From contig JAYKYS010000008.1 in NCBI GenBank assembly GCA_036924285.1, positions 12,385,001 through 12,449,000 of the forward strand: a DNA stretch of 64,000 nt. The letters are read 5' to 3'. Under the pieces are notes generated by a model, which made no database searches, was not told where the DNA came from, and was given only the letters and a program-made list of their open reading frames with translations. A program made the position numbers and the translations under genes. The stretch is from Asterella californica (taxonomy: Eukaryota > Streptophyta > Marchantiopsida > Marchantiales > Aytoniaceae). Of this stretch, positions 33,421-46,620 are shown one piece after another; position 1 is the stretch's first letter, and the number at the start of each line of letters is the position of its first letter.

Positions 33421-35279
33421 TTATTAATGTATCATTTTTGTGTACTAGGTTTTTGTACTTGTATCTTCTGAAGCGCGTAGACTTACACATCACTTATCGA
33501 TTTTTCAACAACATTTTCATTATTTCTAGAACAACTAATCGTTAATATTTAATATTATTTAATACTTTTATTAAATTTAATCTAAAATATCAAATAACAG
33601 TTCTTGTAACAGCAAGAGAACAAAACGTACCAAAGTTGATCGAGCATACAGCAGGCTACGGTTACCGTCGTGGGACTACTGCAGTCACCTGCGGCAGTAA
33701 ATCAACGTTTGACATGAACGGCTCCCGCTCCCGAAAAAGCTTCACGGAGCAAACGATAACTGCGGCCAGAGAGGAGAATTTAATGCAAATGAGAATTATC
33801 TCTAACAAACCACTCTCGGCGTTAGGCTGGAGATGGCTAAATGCAAAATTTAGTTCTCTCCGACATAAATTACATCCCCTCCTGTGTTCCTGTGTTCCTC
33901 CGTTTGAGATGCTTATTTTCTGACGGCTAACCATCTTTGTCGTCCCTTCTCTGTAACAGAAAGACTTCGTAGCAAGCTAGGATCCGAACAATATGATACT
34001 AAGTAATTCGGGGGTATTACTTAGTACCATAACGGGACTTTTTACGAATTTTTTTGGCAAAAAGAGGTCCATGAGTGTTTTTCATCCTTGAAAGGATCTT
34101 TGACAGCCTATTCATGAATCATTTCCCTGTCACCTATAGCTGACTAGGTTACACAGCTGCAGTCTGTAAACTTGCTGGCCACTTCCAGCCAGCAGAACGC
34201 GCATGACAACAGCTGACTGTACCGTAGCATGAAGAGAACGGGAGCATAGTAGAGAAACCCGAGGTAAATATTTGACACCATTGATATTCAAGCATGAAGT
34301 TTACAGGATATAGACATCAAAGGCTCTTTCACTGCAATTTTGTTTTACATCGTGTTGAAACTGACATAGTGCAGAGGATAGAACATAAAAATTACATCTT
34401 CTTGTTGTACAGTCATCTTGAATGTGGAGCAAATGTATGACAGTTTTGCTTGTTGGAAGCTCCATCCGACCGAAGCCGTGGCAGAGTGAGGATTAGTCTT
34501 CGAGCAGGGAAAGCTCAATCTTTGAAATAGAAACAGCGTTCGGTGGCAACGTAATCAGCAAAAATGCACCTTGGTACCTAGTCAGCGATCGTTGACATAG
34601 AAATGGTTCAAAGGCGGTCAAGGGTCCGTTCAAGGATGACAAACGTCTCATGGTCCATTCTAGCAAAAGAATTCGTAAAAAGTTCCGTTGAAGCAAATCC
34701 CCAAGTTAATTCGTTGTAGTACTTGTAGAACTCCAAAATTTTGCTTGACGATACCCTTAATATGTTTGTCGGACTTACCCCTACTCACTTATGATTAAAA
34801 GTGTATTACTTCACCGTAAACATCTCCCATTTTAAACCAGGTCTGCGCTAGCCTAAACAAGTATCTAATGTTTTTTGGGAAAAAAAACTAATAAAATGAT
34901 GCTCAAAGTAGCAGAATCATGGTGTTCAAGTGTGTTTTTTCAAAAACATGTAAATTTGAAAATAAAACGTTCTTTTATAAAGCCACGTACACTAGCATTT
35001 GGAAAGCTGTAAATCTCAAAGACGGATTCCACTTGTTTGAGATATGCGAATGATGTCACTAAGATAGAAAAAGATAATAAATCTATATAAAGCAAAAATT
35101 TCGATCTCTAGTGGAAACATAAAATTTGAAACGGATGAGTTAAGTTTAAAAAACTATAATCTTAAGTATATTCATCACACAAAAAACAGAAACTTCAGAT
35201 TAGCAAAAAGATAGCACTAGAAGCCAACATGGAAGAAAATAAACTGAAATCTCCAGAAATGACTTTCTGAACTCCTCTT
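33421..35279. other. Intergenic, no supported gene
   Basis: AT-rich. A near-perfect inverted repeat (ATGATACTAAGTAAT at 33991-34005 against ATTACTTAGTACCAT near 34016-34030) is the only structure noted. Confidence 0.5.
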
Positions 35280-35299
35280 TCTCTTATTTATGCTTGGTT

Positions 35300-36000
35300 G
35301 AAGTCTGTGCGCTCAAAAGCATTTTCACTTAGCTTTTGCTCTTATAAGTTATCTGCCTCTCAATTCTCTTGTTTTTTACCTTTCAAACCTTTTGCCCTCA
35401 AAAGCTTCTGGTTTCTTTTGCCCTCATAATCTTCATGCCTTCCATTTTCTCGTCTTTCTTCCCCTTCAAACTTTTTGTCCTCAAAAGCTTTTCCTTGTTA
35501 TTTTTGCCCTATCTTTGAACATTTTGCCCTCATAAGCTTTTGCTCGTTCTTTTTACCCTCATAAGCCTAATGCACTTCATTTTTTGTTTCCTGCTCTTAA
35601 TTTTGTTAATATTTTCTGGCTTCAAAAGTTTTTTCTTGTTTTTTTGTCCTCATAAGCTCCTTTTGTTCTATTTTTTTCGTTTACACCTTTTGCTCTCAAA
35701 AGTATTTTCTCATTTTTTATGAGCTCATAAGCCTCTTTATCTTTCATTTGTGCTTATTTTTTCATGTTCATAGCTTTTTACCTCAAAGTATTTTTTCGAT
35801 CTTTTCGCGCTTATAAGTCTTTTGTCCTCTCTTTTGTCATATTTTTTCACATTTTTCACTCATAAGCTTTTGGTCTCTCTCTTTTTATGCATCATAGTTT
35901 TACCTCCAATTTTTCTAGTTTCTTTCATCTCAAACTTTTGCTATCATAAGCTTTTGGTCGCTCTTTTTGCACTCATAAGCATTCAGTCGCTAGTTTTCTT
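35300..36000 (+). repeat. Degenerate CT-rich minisatellite-like array
   Basis: About 700 bp in which CCCTCATAAGCTTTTG / CCCTCAAAAGCTTTT-type words recur roughly every 40-50 bp, separated by T-rich spacers. The open frames in it (35540-35722, 35822-36046) are Phe/Leu-rich products of base composition. Confidence 0.8.
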
Positions 36001-37730
36001 AAAATTTTTATTTTTTTTATTTTGTGCATTATATAGAGTAGCTTAATCTAGTATTTTTATTTTTTGAAGTCTATATTTAGATTTATTATACGTTAATCAA
36101 CATTTCATTTATTGCTGTAAGTAGCTCTTATGAACACAAAACCATCATATTTATACACTCAATACAGTTACATTCTTGCTGTTTTGTTTACTTTTTTACT
36201 TTGGTCAATTCTGTCTGCAGTTTTGTCTCTTTATTATGCTTTGTTGCTTGAATGCACGTTATAATGAGTTTTTAAAGCGTGACTTCAGATCGTTATTTTT
36301 GTCATAGTATTTTTATATATAATATCTGTTTTACAAATAAATATATCATTTTCTAATTTATTATTTACTTTGTGCAAACCAGGTAACAATAGCGGAACTT
36401 GATTTAAACTGATGGATGTTCGCATCTCTAACTCGCAATAGCAGGTTTATCATTATGTGAAGACACTAGACAACATGAGAGGATAATTTGTTATAAGAAC
36501 ACTTCAAATTGAACTTTCCGTGTAGATACATCGATTGCCATTTTGACCTGCTGGACCCGCTATTGCTAATCAAAGTTGCAGTCAAATAATAGAATGTTAA
36601 GAAGGGTGAAATAAAATCCGACAATTGTATTAGAGATGCGGTTAAGTAAATTTCTGTGTAGATGCAGTTACATATGAATACGGTGACTAGGCAAAGGATA
36701 TGCACAAATACCTTGGAACAAGGTGACGAGGACTGTATACGAGAAATGTGATGGTAGGTCATTTGTAACGACAAGATAAAAGTAGTCACTGAGAGATGAT
36801 TTCTTTGCTTTACTTCTTCCACAATCGCTTTGCTTTATACCTATCTCTTCATATGACATAAGCCGAAGAGAAGAGAAGAGATGAAGGCATTTGACAAGTT
36901 GGGTTTCTTGCTAAACGATTGAAACACTCTTCATAAGAAGATGAGTAGCCACTGGTCTTCACGTTCAATTGACTCGCAATCTGTTCTTTGGTAGTGACTC
37001 GTGACCTTCCACATACGGTAGATCCTTTGGTGGTCCCGCCTATCGCGTTGTCCCTGCCCAAATATTTCCGGTCTTTTCCGACAAAGGATCGATGCAGAGG
37101 TACTTACCGATACGTGGTTTTTCTCAGCTGTCTCAGTAATTGGCCATGGGCTCGACGGCTCGTAATATTCAAAAAACATGGGAATGAAATATGATTCCAA
37201 ATGAATTCGGTCAAGAATCCGATCTAGATATATGTCGAATTAATCTGAAATAGCTTTTCTTAAAACTCAGAAGATTATTTACCAGATGAAGTCCAAAATT
37301 CTCTACTTTCATATCTCACAATTCCTCGTTCTTCGCAACTAAATCTGATGATATGGGCCTGTGACGTTATTTTCATTCATGATTATGCAACTGATAATTA
37401 GCTATATCATATTAAATTACTTAAATCTCTAAGGAAACTGTTGGATCGGTTTTGAAGCTTGATTTGGTTAATTCCACAAGGCTCGAGCAAGTTCTCGGAT
37501 TTCAAATATGTTTCTCATACTCAGAATTTGTTCAAAGATGTAATAATTGTTCGGGCAAGCAGTCTGTTACGTATGCTTGAAACGCCAGTCGTATCAACCC
37601 GTGATATTCTCTATAATTAGAAATAAAAATACATAAAAAGTTCCTGGTTATAGGAACGGAAACGCGAAAGCTAGTACTATAAAAGGTTGAAAGTATATGC
37701 ATGACTGTTGTAGAGCATGCATATTCAGTC

Positions 37731-37785
37731 CTTTAATTTATTTCCTTACCCTTCCTCTTGGAAAGGTTAGGTGATAAATTAAAGT
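37731..37785. repeat. Imperfect hairpin with an AAGGTTAGRTRATAAATT arm
   Basis: CTTTAATTTAT..CCTTACCCTTCC folds on GGAAAGGTTAGGTGATAAATT. The arm word recurs at 33396, 38254 (complement) and 44695. Confidence 0.6.
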
Positions 37786-38308
37786 TATGAAACTAAATAG
37801 ATTTTCACTCGACATAAACCAGACATGTATATACAAAGACAGGGATCACTAAACGTACTTTGTTTATGGGTTTGATAGTGAATCGATGGCCATGTGTGAT
37901 CGAGTAGCTATATTTAGTTATATATTTAACTTTGGTAATCTATAGTTAATAATTTAAATCTAGTATACTATATGAGTAAAATTTATCTCATATTTTTCCT
38001 TGTCTAAAATGTATCCTCTAGAAAACCAGTCGAACATTATTCTATCTTCATTTTTCACTATGCTTGTCGTTTTCTTCATCTCTTCCAGAAATTTATCTAG
38101 CATGCATATTATGCACCGGAAACCACACCTAGACAAGGTGCGTCTTCCCTCCTTACAGAGAAAAAAATTTTCCCCTTTGTCCTAAATATATAATGTATAG
38201 TCATCTTCACCGCTCTAGAGGCATGCATATATGGAGAGGGTTGCATGTTCATTAATTTATTATCTAATCTATTTTTTTCTTCGAGAAAAGTTAGGTAGAT
38301 ATGCTGAC

Positions 38309-38344
38309 CATACATTAATGATTTTCTGAAATCATTAATGTATG
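38309..38344. repeat. Perfect 16-bp inverted repeat
   Basis: CATACATTAATGATTT (38309-38324) and its complement (38329-38344) with a 4-base loop. Confidence 0.9.
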
Positions 38345-40809
38345 ATGAAATCATTCTGATGAACCGAGATTCATCATAGTTCGGCATCGACATTTAGTGT
38401 ATTTCCAACCGGCACGATATTTCAAAAAAACGAGATCTGAATATTCAATAGAGCGTCTAAAATTACACGACCATATTCAATGGTGTGTTTAGGAGTTCTA
38501 TCGTATCTAATTTTCTGAAACCCAACTCGTTCAAATGTTCGAAACAGAACCTGATGATATAATTCGTCCGAGCAAGTCACAACATAGCCTTCAGGATTCG
38601 ATTTTCTGTCAAAGATCAATCGTGTGTGAAAAAGGGAAGCAAGGTATGCAAACTACTAACTACTTCTTACTTTTACTTTCTCTAGTGACAAATATATACA
38701 TGTAAAGTCTCTTTAAATTTTGATTACAATATTGAAGTACAGTTACCTATATTAATTACCATAATTTAACGTTTAAACCCTAAATGTCCACACATGTTAC
38801 ACGTCCATTAGATAGGCTATACCGTACATAGACCTTACATAACAGTATCTAGACTTTAGATTATGCTTTACTTGATTGCTGTGTTTCTGAATGTCGTATT
38901 CATATTTTATTTACTGTGAAATTTATACTTTCGGAGTTATTGAAATATACCATAAAATTCTATGTTGCTAGTTTTAAATTTGTTTTAAACTATTGTATTC
39001 ATTACTGAGTCACAGTAAATGTTTTTGCGTGTTTACTATCTTATGCATAACTACAGTTTTTCACTTAAAGCCTAAGTATGAATACAAGTGCTCCGGGTGA
39101 CCGTCAAGACTTTATTTTGCGGGTGTATTTTTAGAGATCTGAGAAAGTTAACTAATAAAATATAGAAAATGGTTTTGGTGACTACGTCTGCATTCCAACT
39201 TGGAATCTGTAAAATAAAGAATCAATTTGAAACTGTTCTCAAGCTTTACAAGTTGTGATTCATTTCGAAACAAATTACTGAGTATTGATAGAGAAATGTT
39301 AAGATGCAAATTTAGAGATTTCTTGGAACAGAAGAAAATCTTTCTTTTGATTCAAAATAGACTGAAAAGAAGAAAAAGTATTATTTTCATGCTTTTATAC
39401 TCATACTCGAGGTTTAAAGAGATTTATAAGTGCAAATTCAAAAGATTTTTGCACGAATGCATAGTTACAAACCCTATATGACTGCAAGTTGTCATGTTAC
39501 TCTTTTCCGGTTGCACTTATCCTGATCCGACTCTATATTGTTATTGAGAAAGCAACCTCCTTTTTATCACCAGTTATTAGCAAAAATGTTACTCCTACAT
39601 TTCACACAGTAAAAGTGCTCAGCAAACGAACGGTGGAGCTGCAACCGGAACCGGTTTCCAAGAGCCGAGACTGCCGGTAGTTAGATAAGGTCAGCTTGGC
39701 TAGAGCTGGGCTGTGAAGAGCTTTAGCGCCTTGGCTTTTCCTCTTCCCTACCATAATAACAAGTGCTTTAACATTTTCCATGAATCCAGTTAATGCATAT
39801 GTTATATAAATGCTTCTACAAAGAAAGTTTAAAAATAAAATCTTTACTACGCGAATGAAGGAAAGAAATTACATGAAAGAGTTGTGAGAGGACACTCCCC
39901 ACCCACTTATAAGTTATAAGTAACCCCGATTTGTTTTCGGTTTTTTTGTTAAGATTCTTTTTGAGTTCAATAATTTTTTGTCATGAAGTTTAAGTTGCCC
40001 AGAAGAGAAACTTTACTCTTGTTTTAGTGTTCATTAGCTGAATCCCAGCCGATAGCTAGGGTTTCTCCCATACTTCGGTCAAAGACGTGCAGAGTATTAT
40101 ACATACAACTCCATGTTGAGAGGGGGAGACTCTCTTCATCAAGCTATCGCATGATGGAGTCTTTTTTGTTGTTGTTACAAGCATCAGTAAGAGAGGACAT
40201 GTAGCCTTTAACTCATGTAAAAATACTATAATAAGACGGTCTGCCGAAATGTTATTAAACTGTAGCATTGTTATTTATAATGTAGATAGATAATAAGACA
40301 AAAACTATGCTCGTTATTTAAGAATCTTTCATTGTAGAGCTTTTTACAACCAGAAGCTATTGCCCTTTCACATATTAAGAGTTATTTTCCGTTATTGAAG
40401 AAAAGATAGTGCACAATGGATTTTTTATGTCGTGGACAAGTAAACGAGGAAGATAATTTTTACGGCATATTTTAAGTCCGATTGTTTATAACCCTAAACC
40501 CTAAACGATCATGTTCAAATGTTCGTTTGACACATGATCGGTTCCTGGATCCCTTCTTACGCGGTATGATAAGCTGATTATCTCTAATACATTATTAGAC
40601 GGATTTTCTGTTAATAGTTATATTGCGAGAAGCAACAGAAGAAAAAGGAATGTTAATTGAAATGCACAAGAGTAATTGAGTCTGAAGTAAGGCACTGGAT
40701 AAGGTATCTGAGAAGCCAAAGTTTTGCAGCAGGGACCAAAGGAAGTGGTGCTGGACTTTATTGTATCAAAATCCAGCTGGAAGAAAATCGCTATGGTCAA
40801 TGTCATAAG

Positions 40810-41600
40810 AGTAGCTCCTGTGTAAGAAATAAGGTGAGAATATTGTCAGCCGTACGTGGACCACCCACGAACAAACTCAGATTGAGCCGATGGACTAACA
40901 GTTTAGGGAGTAAAACAGCCAACCGCTGAGTGATGATCTTGACCAGAAGTTTGTGATGTGAGCAGAGAAGGGTAATCGACCTCCAGTCCGTTACTCCAGA
41001 CTGAGGAGTCCCCTTTGGCAGCAGCTTTATCACTCCCCGCGAAAAATAATGTGGGAACACGGCAGTCTGCCAGAAATGTGAGATAAGCATGTAGCAATCC
41101 AAACTGACGATTGCCCAGAGTGTTTGGAGGAAGTAAGAATGACATACCATCGATGCCCGGCGCCCTGTCCTTAGAGAGCGATAGCAGAACCTCGGTAACC
41201 TCAACCTGGGAGGGAGGGTCCACCAAAAAGGTGTTCTCCTTTGGTGATAGTGCCAAGGTCACCGTAGCTAACTGTGGCGAGGTCCGCTACTGCTTCTGCT
41301 GTTCTAAGGGGAGTGGAATATAGTTGAGAGTGAGAACTGGAATACCTCTGTAGTCAGGTCCCCATCGTCAGTGATTAGACGATCAGATTGTGTGGTGAGC
41401 GATGTAAGCTAGACCTGCTTGGCTCGTTCACGATGAAGCTTGAAGAAATACCATGTCAGTGCATCCCCTACAGCGAGATAACGAGATCTTGACCAGAGTC
41501 AAAGCTTGTGTGTTGTTACAGTGTCTAATCTCTGTTTGTGCTGAGTAAGATTTGCCAAAGCTTGCACATCATCTGGTGATTTGTCAGGCGTCTGTTAAGT
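40810..41600 (-). pseudogene. L1-type LINE reverse-transcriptase fragment
   Basis: Sense order from about 41600: RSRYLAVGDALTWYFFKLHR (the conserved SR..W...GD..T.FF block before RT), then VEVTEVLLSLSKDRAPGIDG (RT motif 0/1), FWQTAVFPHYFSRGVIKLLP and, in the next frame, WRSITLLCSHHKLLVKIITQRL. This is the start of an L1/APE-type non-LTR RT, clearly different from the RLE family. It is broken by frame changes near 41200 and 41000 and ends near 40810 before the YxDD box. RLE copy C lies directly upstream. Confidence 0.78.
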
Positions 41601-41624
41601 AAGAAGGGAACGCCACCCAATGAA

Positions 41625-42844
41625 TAGCAAACGGATGGGAAGACCCCATCAAGCCTTACAAGGGAAAGAAGGACCCAAAGGGCCAAGCAACTACCTCCGA
41701 AGAGAAGAACAACGGGCTAACCCTCGCTATCAATAGCTCTAAAATCGCCTGTCGCACCTATAATGTTGGAGATCAGAAAGTCAGTACATCTACATACAAC
41801 TGGTGCACCTGAAGAAGCATCACCTACTACGATTGCTCTCTTGTGAACGGCGCCTGCTAAAGCTCTCTGTAGAGCAATGGAAACTCGCTGCCTAAAAAAC
41901 ATAGTGCAGAAAGAAAGAGAAAGTGGTACCTCTGGCGTCTCTCATGATAAGCTCTGGCACAATCTCGCAGAAAGACGTCGAACTCCAAGTCTGTCGATCT
42001 GTATATCTCCAAAGCTAAAGGGATGAAGCGATGTCTCACGTGTATACTCATATACTTGGTCACTTTCGCTGCTGCCGCCACGCCTGCAGCTCATCCTGGA
42101 GGATGGATGATCACATGTGCCGCCATTGAGTCCCGTGTCGGATCCGTAACAACCATATCAGCCACTGAGACATAATCCTTCCTCATCATGTACAGGTCAG
42201 CTCTCACTGATCCTCTTGTCTGAAAGACATACCAACATTCTCTCCACATCATGTGACCGCTCTCCCGTGCTAAGACAAACACGACGTCTCTGATGGCATC
42301 GTGGGTAACTATCCACTCTCCATCATGAAGACATCGAGCAAGGTGACGATCCGAGGTGTCGAGCGAGACACCGCACTCGTAGGTGGATAGTGCCGAAGCA
42401 ACAGACTGGACCAAGCTTAGACGGAACCTCATCGCTGTAGTGAAGATAATCAGTGCGAGTCGAAACGCTCTAATGCAAGATCGAGCTATGAGCTAAGAGT
42501 CTACGCCCTTGTCCGAACAAGAGTGGAGTCGAGCTCTAGTATCTCGTGAGATGGAAGGATGTACTAAGAGCGCATGGAGAACCTGCTGGAAGTGGTGTCT
42601 TGTCAGAGAAGACTGTAGTATGCGAGATACATCGATAGCTAAGGTATCGAATCGAGGGTGTGTCTCACGTGTCTCAAGAGTCAAACTATCTCTTGTCTCA
42701 CGGAGACACATCTGTAGTGGATAAGAACCATCCTCTATAGCTATCCTCACATAGCTCTCCAGAATAAGTCTATCTCGCACGAGAGACTGATAACAAAGCC
42801 AAGGTGCTGAGAAGACCCAGCTATCCAAAAAGGCTGCCGGAGCA
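41625..42844 (-). mobile_element. RLE element copy C, 5' truncated
   Basis: Holds the 3' third of the element: thumb, knuckle (CGVSLDTSDRHLARC), RLE domain (RADLYMMRKDYVSVADMVVT, AAAKVTKYMSIHVRHRFIPL) and the best-preserved C-terminus (FFRQRVSIALQRALAGAV), then the 3' UTR to about 41625. The stop hairpin is decayed. Homology to copies A and B ends sharply near 42844. Possible degenerate target repeats AAGAAGGGAACG / AAGAAAGGAATG flank it. Confidence 0.78.
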
Positions 42845-43188
42845 AGAAAGGAATGGCGAGTCCATGCATTTGATGATACAGCGCAGAAAGTGAACATACC
42901 GTAGTGAGTGACAGGCGAATAAATATTGAACATGCATGTAAAGTTTAAAGCAGAAAAGGATAATTTTAATTTCCCTATTTTGTCCATCTTTCGGGTTCTT
43001 TTCAAATCGACGGTCAGCCATCAAAATGGACAAAGTCTGCCCTGCCAGTTCTGTCTCCTGAGTTCCTGTTCCTGAGTCCTGACATGGTATGTTGCTACAG
43101 AAGAACCGGAATGTTCTCAACAGAACTTAACGGATGTGAGTGACTGCATGTACTTTTACAAATGCCTAGATGTCTTGTCAAAAACATC

Positions 43189-43280
43189 ATGAATATGGGT
43201 TAACTCCAGAACCCATATTCATGGGTTCTCCACTCGTGGGTCGTGACCTCGCATGCCCATGCGAGGTCACGACCCACGAG
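43189..43280. repeat. Two adjacent perfect palindromes
   Basis: ATGAATATGGGTT (43189-43201) pairs with 43210-43222 over an 8-base loop. A 23-bp arm starting CTCGTGGGTCGTGACC (43233-43255) pairs perfectly with 43258-43280 over a 2-base loop. Confidence 0.95.
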
Positions 43281-43779
43281 GCAGAATGGAGCATCATATT
43301 TGTGAAGGGAGATATTCCATCCACATCTGGATCATGTCGTGTTTAATCTCGCAGATGAAAGAGACCTGGCTACTGGTATTCATGAATGGTTGCGGGGTTG
43401 GAGTTTGAACGAAAGATTTTGTTATTAGCGTTCAGAAGATCGATGCAAAACTCCACTGGACCACGACCTTGGAGTGGCCAAAGCTGAGTTTCTGGTTTAA
43501 TATCTCCACCATGCATTTCATGGTCGTGAAATCATCTAACCAACAGATAAGTCCAAGAACTTTGTCACAGCATCTGTTGCTTGTAAGATATGTCGAAGTC
43601 GTGGATCGGTATCGTTGTCTGTGCATGTCCTAGTTCAATGGTCACAGTGCCCTACGAATCATGCATCGATGAATCCAGCCACTTCCAAAGTCCCAAGTTC
43701 TCCAACCTATTCCTTGAGGAGCTGCTTGACGTCCACGTTTCACGTTGTGCTTCAGTGGGCACTCGGGAATGGTGAGGAA

Positions 43780-44016
43780 CGAGTTCATGGAATCGGAGTC
43801 ATACCGTTTCCATGAACTCGAAATCCTCGTTGCATTTTCTTCTTCTTCTGAGCTTCACCCCAGCATGGCCAACGATGGGCGATTTGACTCAGCAGAATGG
43901 GCAACTCCAGCTGAATTCTTGACTGTCGAGAAGAAGGGAGGAAAAGTCAGGAACAGTCTCGAATTCGTTGAGTAAGGGGCACATGATATAGATAAACTGA
44001 GAAGTTTATCTATATC
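43780..44016. repeat. Two further perfect palindromes
   Basis: CGAGTTCATGGAA (43780-43792) with TTCCATGAACTCG (43808-43820), and GATATAGATAAACT (43985-43998) with AGTTTATCTATATC (44003-44016). Confidence 0.95.
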
Positions 44017-46377
44017 AGGTGAGTTTCCGTCTATAGTCGCAAATAGCCTGAGATTCCAGACCCTATAGCTTTGACTCTCTTCAACATCACCCTGCCATGC
44101 GTTCAGTGCGCAAACCCAGTAAAAGGTATAACGACTAGAATAATCTAATAAAGAAATAGACGTGAGGAAAATCTATGCTGTGATTGGCTGTGGCGCAACA
44201 CAGTCCTGACACATGTCAGAGACAGAATGCCGTGCTAGAATATGCAAGCAGTTTTGCTTTGTACTGGTGGGGGACGTCATCCAGCAAGATCAACGCTAAA
44301 GTGGCTTTATAACCTTAGCCTCATGAGACCCATGTTCACTTCCTTCCTTTATAACCTTAGCCTCATGAGACCTGGCTGAACCAGTGCTCATGGTTAAGTT
44401 TAGGCGGAACCGGGAAATATCCGACGGTAACTGAACAAATCGGTTATCGATCGTCTGTCGGCTTTTATCGGAGACAATTTGTCGTTATGTGATACTTTGG
44501 CACACCATTTGAACCTGACTTTTAGAATTCCAGCCGGTTGAGGATATAAAGAATGCCGGTTAAATCTCGAGCACCGGGCTAAAGCCTTCTGCTATGTCGA
44601 CGCACCTTAACTACGGACGTTCAGCTATACAGGTATGTAATCACCTATTTTTATGCACCAGTGTATATTAATTTTTTATTTTTATTTTTATCAAGAAAGG
44701 TTAGATAATAAATTCATCATATAATTAAATATATATTTTCATCGACAAATGGTAATATTGATATTCTTTGAAACACGTGAGTCTATATTTTTGTTATTGG
44801 TTATATCTGGATCTTTTTGCATCTCCAAGTCCAGCTAATATTTGAGATAACTTTTATTTTTCTTGTTAGCTTAGTATAGAATTTCAATTTAACACTTATA
44901 TATATTTTTATCAAAGGTTCCCCATAAGTTCATGTTGCATGCGTATCTCTCTATAAGAATCATCTTCACAAGCAACAATAAACACACCTTGAAGCTTAGC
45001 AATATTCACTCATTAATAGAATTTCATGCCATAATATAGACATGATTATACGTCACCATAGAGATTTTAAGGGGTCATATATATATATATATATATGACC
45101 AGATAACATAAGATGAAATTTAACCTAAATAGTTAAACTTTTCTAATAAATTTTAGTTTAATATATGAATATCAATTTCCTTACCAATCTGAATACTGAT
45201 TACACGTTGAGTCGAAAATCACCCTCAAATCTAAGAATTTTAGGTCTGACTCGTTAATGGCAATATCGTCTTAGTTTCTTCTCCTCTGAATCTGGCTCTC
45301 TTCTTCATAACTCTGGGAAATCTGTGCTTTTGGGTGCTTGTTCCTAAAGAAACTACCTTTGATAAGATGATTGGATTCATTACTAACATGCTGTTAAGCA
45401 TTAGCCAAAACCTTATCCTATCTAGAAGAGAAAATCTCGCTTGAACTTGCAAATAATAGGACTTACCATGTCATGCAACGATTTTACGATACAAGTTCTT
45501 GATTGAAGTTTCAAGTCCTTTCAAAGTGACTGTGTATTTTTCAACTAGCACTGTAGACAAACCTTCTCCTTTCATGCATTCCTTGGCCTATATTATGACT
45601 TGGAACTTGTGTAACATGAGAGAACATGAGTTCCTCGAGGTTTATCTTGACTTTCCATTATCAAAATGATGACTAATTAGTCTCATGTCTTTACAAATAC
45701 AAGTTTCTCCCAAGTCTATGATGGATCTTTCATAAGACCTTTCATCCAAAAAGTGAGGATATGATGTCGTAAAGCTAGAGCGGTGTCCTATTGCATGAGG
45801 GTCCGTACAGTAAAAGTTGGTAGTAAAAAAGAGTTTTATTCAACTGTGTATGTAGTTGTAAAAGAAGCTACCCATGAGCTTGTTAAGCTAAGCAGGTGCT
45901 AAGCTAGGGCCAAGCTAGACAAACTGCCCCTAGCTTATATTCTAAAGAACGACTAAGAAGTTACGAAGGTACCAGGTAGAAGCTGTTCTCGATTAGAGCA
46001 GGCACATGTCTCCACTTACGCGGGATAAGGTTACACGTAAGTGTTTACGTCATTTTTAAAGAAGTGAGAGAAAAGAAAACTCTATCGTTTTCCGTTGGTG
46101 ACTCTGATTACCTGATGACATCAACGGGTACTTGTTCTTGAGTAGTATACTTTTGGTTCTTTCGTCACTAGAAATAGAGATGTATAGTGGAAGTACCATC
46201 CAAAAAGTTAACAAAGGAGATAAAAGCGAATTCTGTAAGTATGTGTACAAGTCTCTTTACTGTACTAAAATGAAACATGAGCCACCTCAGTGGAAGAGGC
46301 GCCCATGTAGGAAGAAGAGGTCCTTGGATCAAATCTTCCTGGCTCATTTTTCTTATCTCTGCATGTTGATCTCCTGG

Positions 46378-46620
46378 ATGGAAGTCTATGTTGGGTGTGT
46401 GACTACGTCTTGCACATCTAGGAGCGGGGGACTAGTATTCTCCTTAAACGTGAGCTCTCCTTGACCTAAGCTTCCGCATGCAACCAAAACTATGAGTTGA
46501 ATGGGAGTCTATGTTGGGTGTGCGGCTATGTCTTGCACATCTAGGAGCGAAGGATTAGTATCATCTTTAAACGTGAGCTCCCTGACCTAAGTCTCCGCAT
46601 GCAACCGAGACTATGAGTTG
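46378..46620 (+). repeat. 123-bp tandem duplication
   Basis: Two diverged units (46378-46500, 46501-46620), each with GTCTATGTTGGGTGTG, CTTGCACATCTAGGAGCG and CCGCATGCAACC. A short array of GTCAGCTTAGCTAGGG follows near 46764-46820. This may be the LTR of the degenerate element whose gag begins at 47215 (inference). Confidence 0.85.

Larger units (their letters stand above)
36050..40800. other. Gene-poor AT-rich DNA
   Basis: No conserved coding or RNA gene seen. It holds an imperfect hairpin (37731-37785), a perfect hairpin (38309-38344) and a two-unit CCCTAAA motif (40491-40506). Confidence 0.5.
42850..46370. other. Intergenic with many inverted repeats, no supported gene
   Basis: No convincing coding. 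Four perfect palindromes lie between 43189 and 44016. A 28-bp direct repeat (TTTATAACCTTAGCCTCATG...) starts at about 44305 and 44339, and a TA-run palindrome lies at 45073-45100. Confidence 0.5.

Noticed and set aside
40491..40506. ACCCTAAACCCTAAAC, telomere-like repeat
   Set aside because: Only two units; too short to claim an interstitial telomere, although it is consistent with a plant-type telomere motif.
41625..42844. Target duplication AAGAAGGGAACG / AAGAAAGGAATG around RLE copy C
   Set aside because: Two or more mismatches and uncertain 5' border; mentioned as possible only.
46132..46464. 110-codon plus-strand frame
   Set aside because: Covers part of a 123-bp duplicated non-coding unit; no family features.
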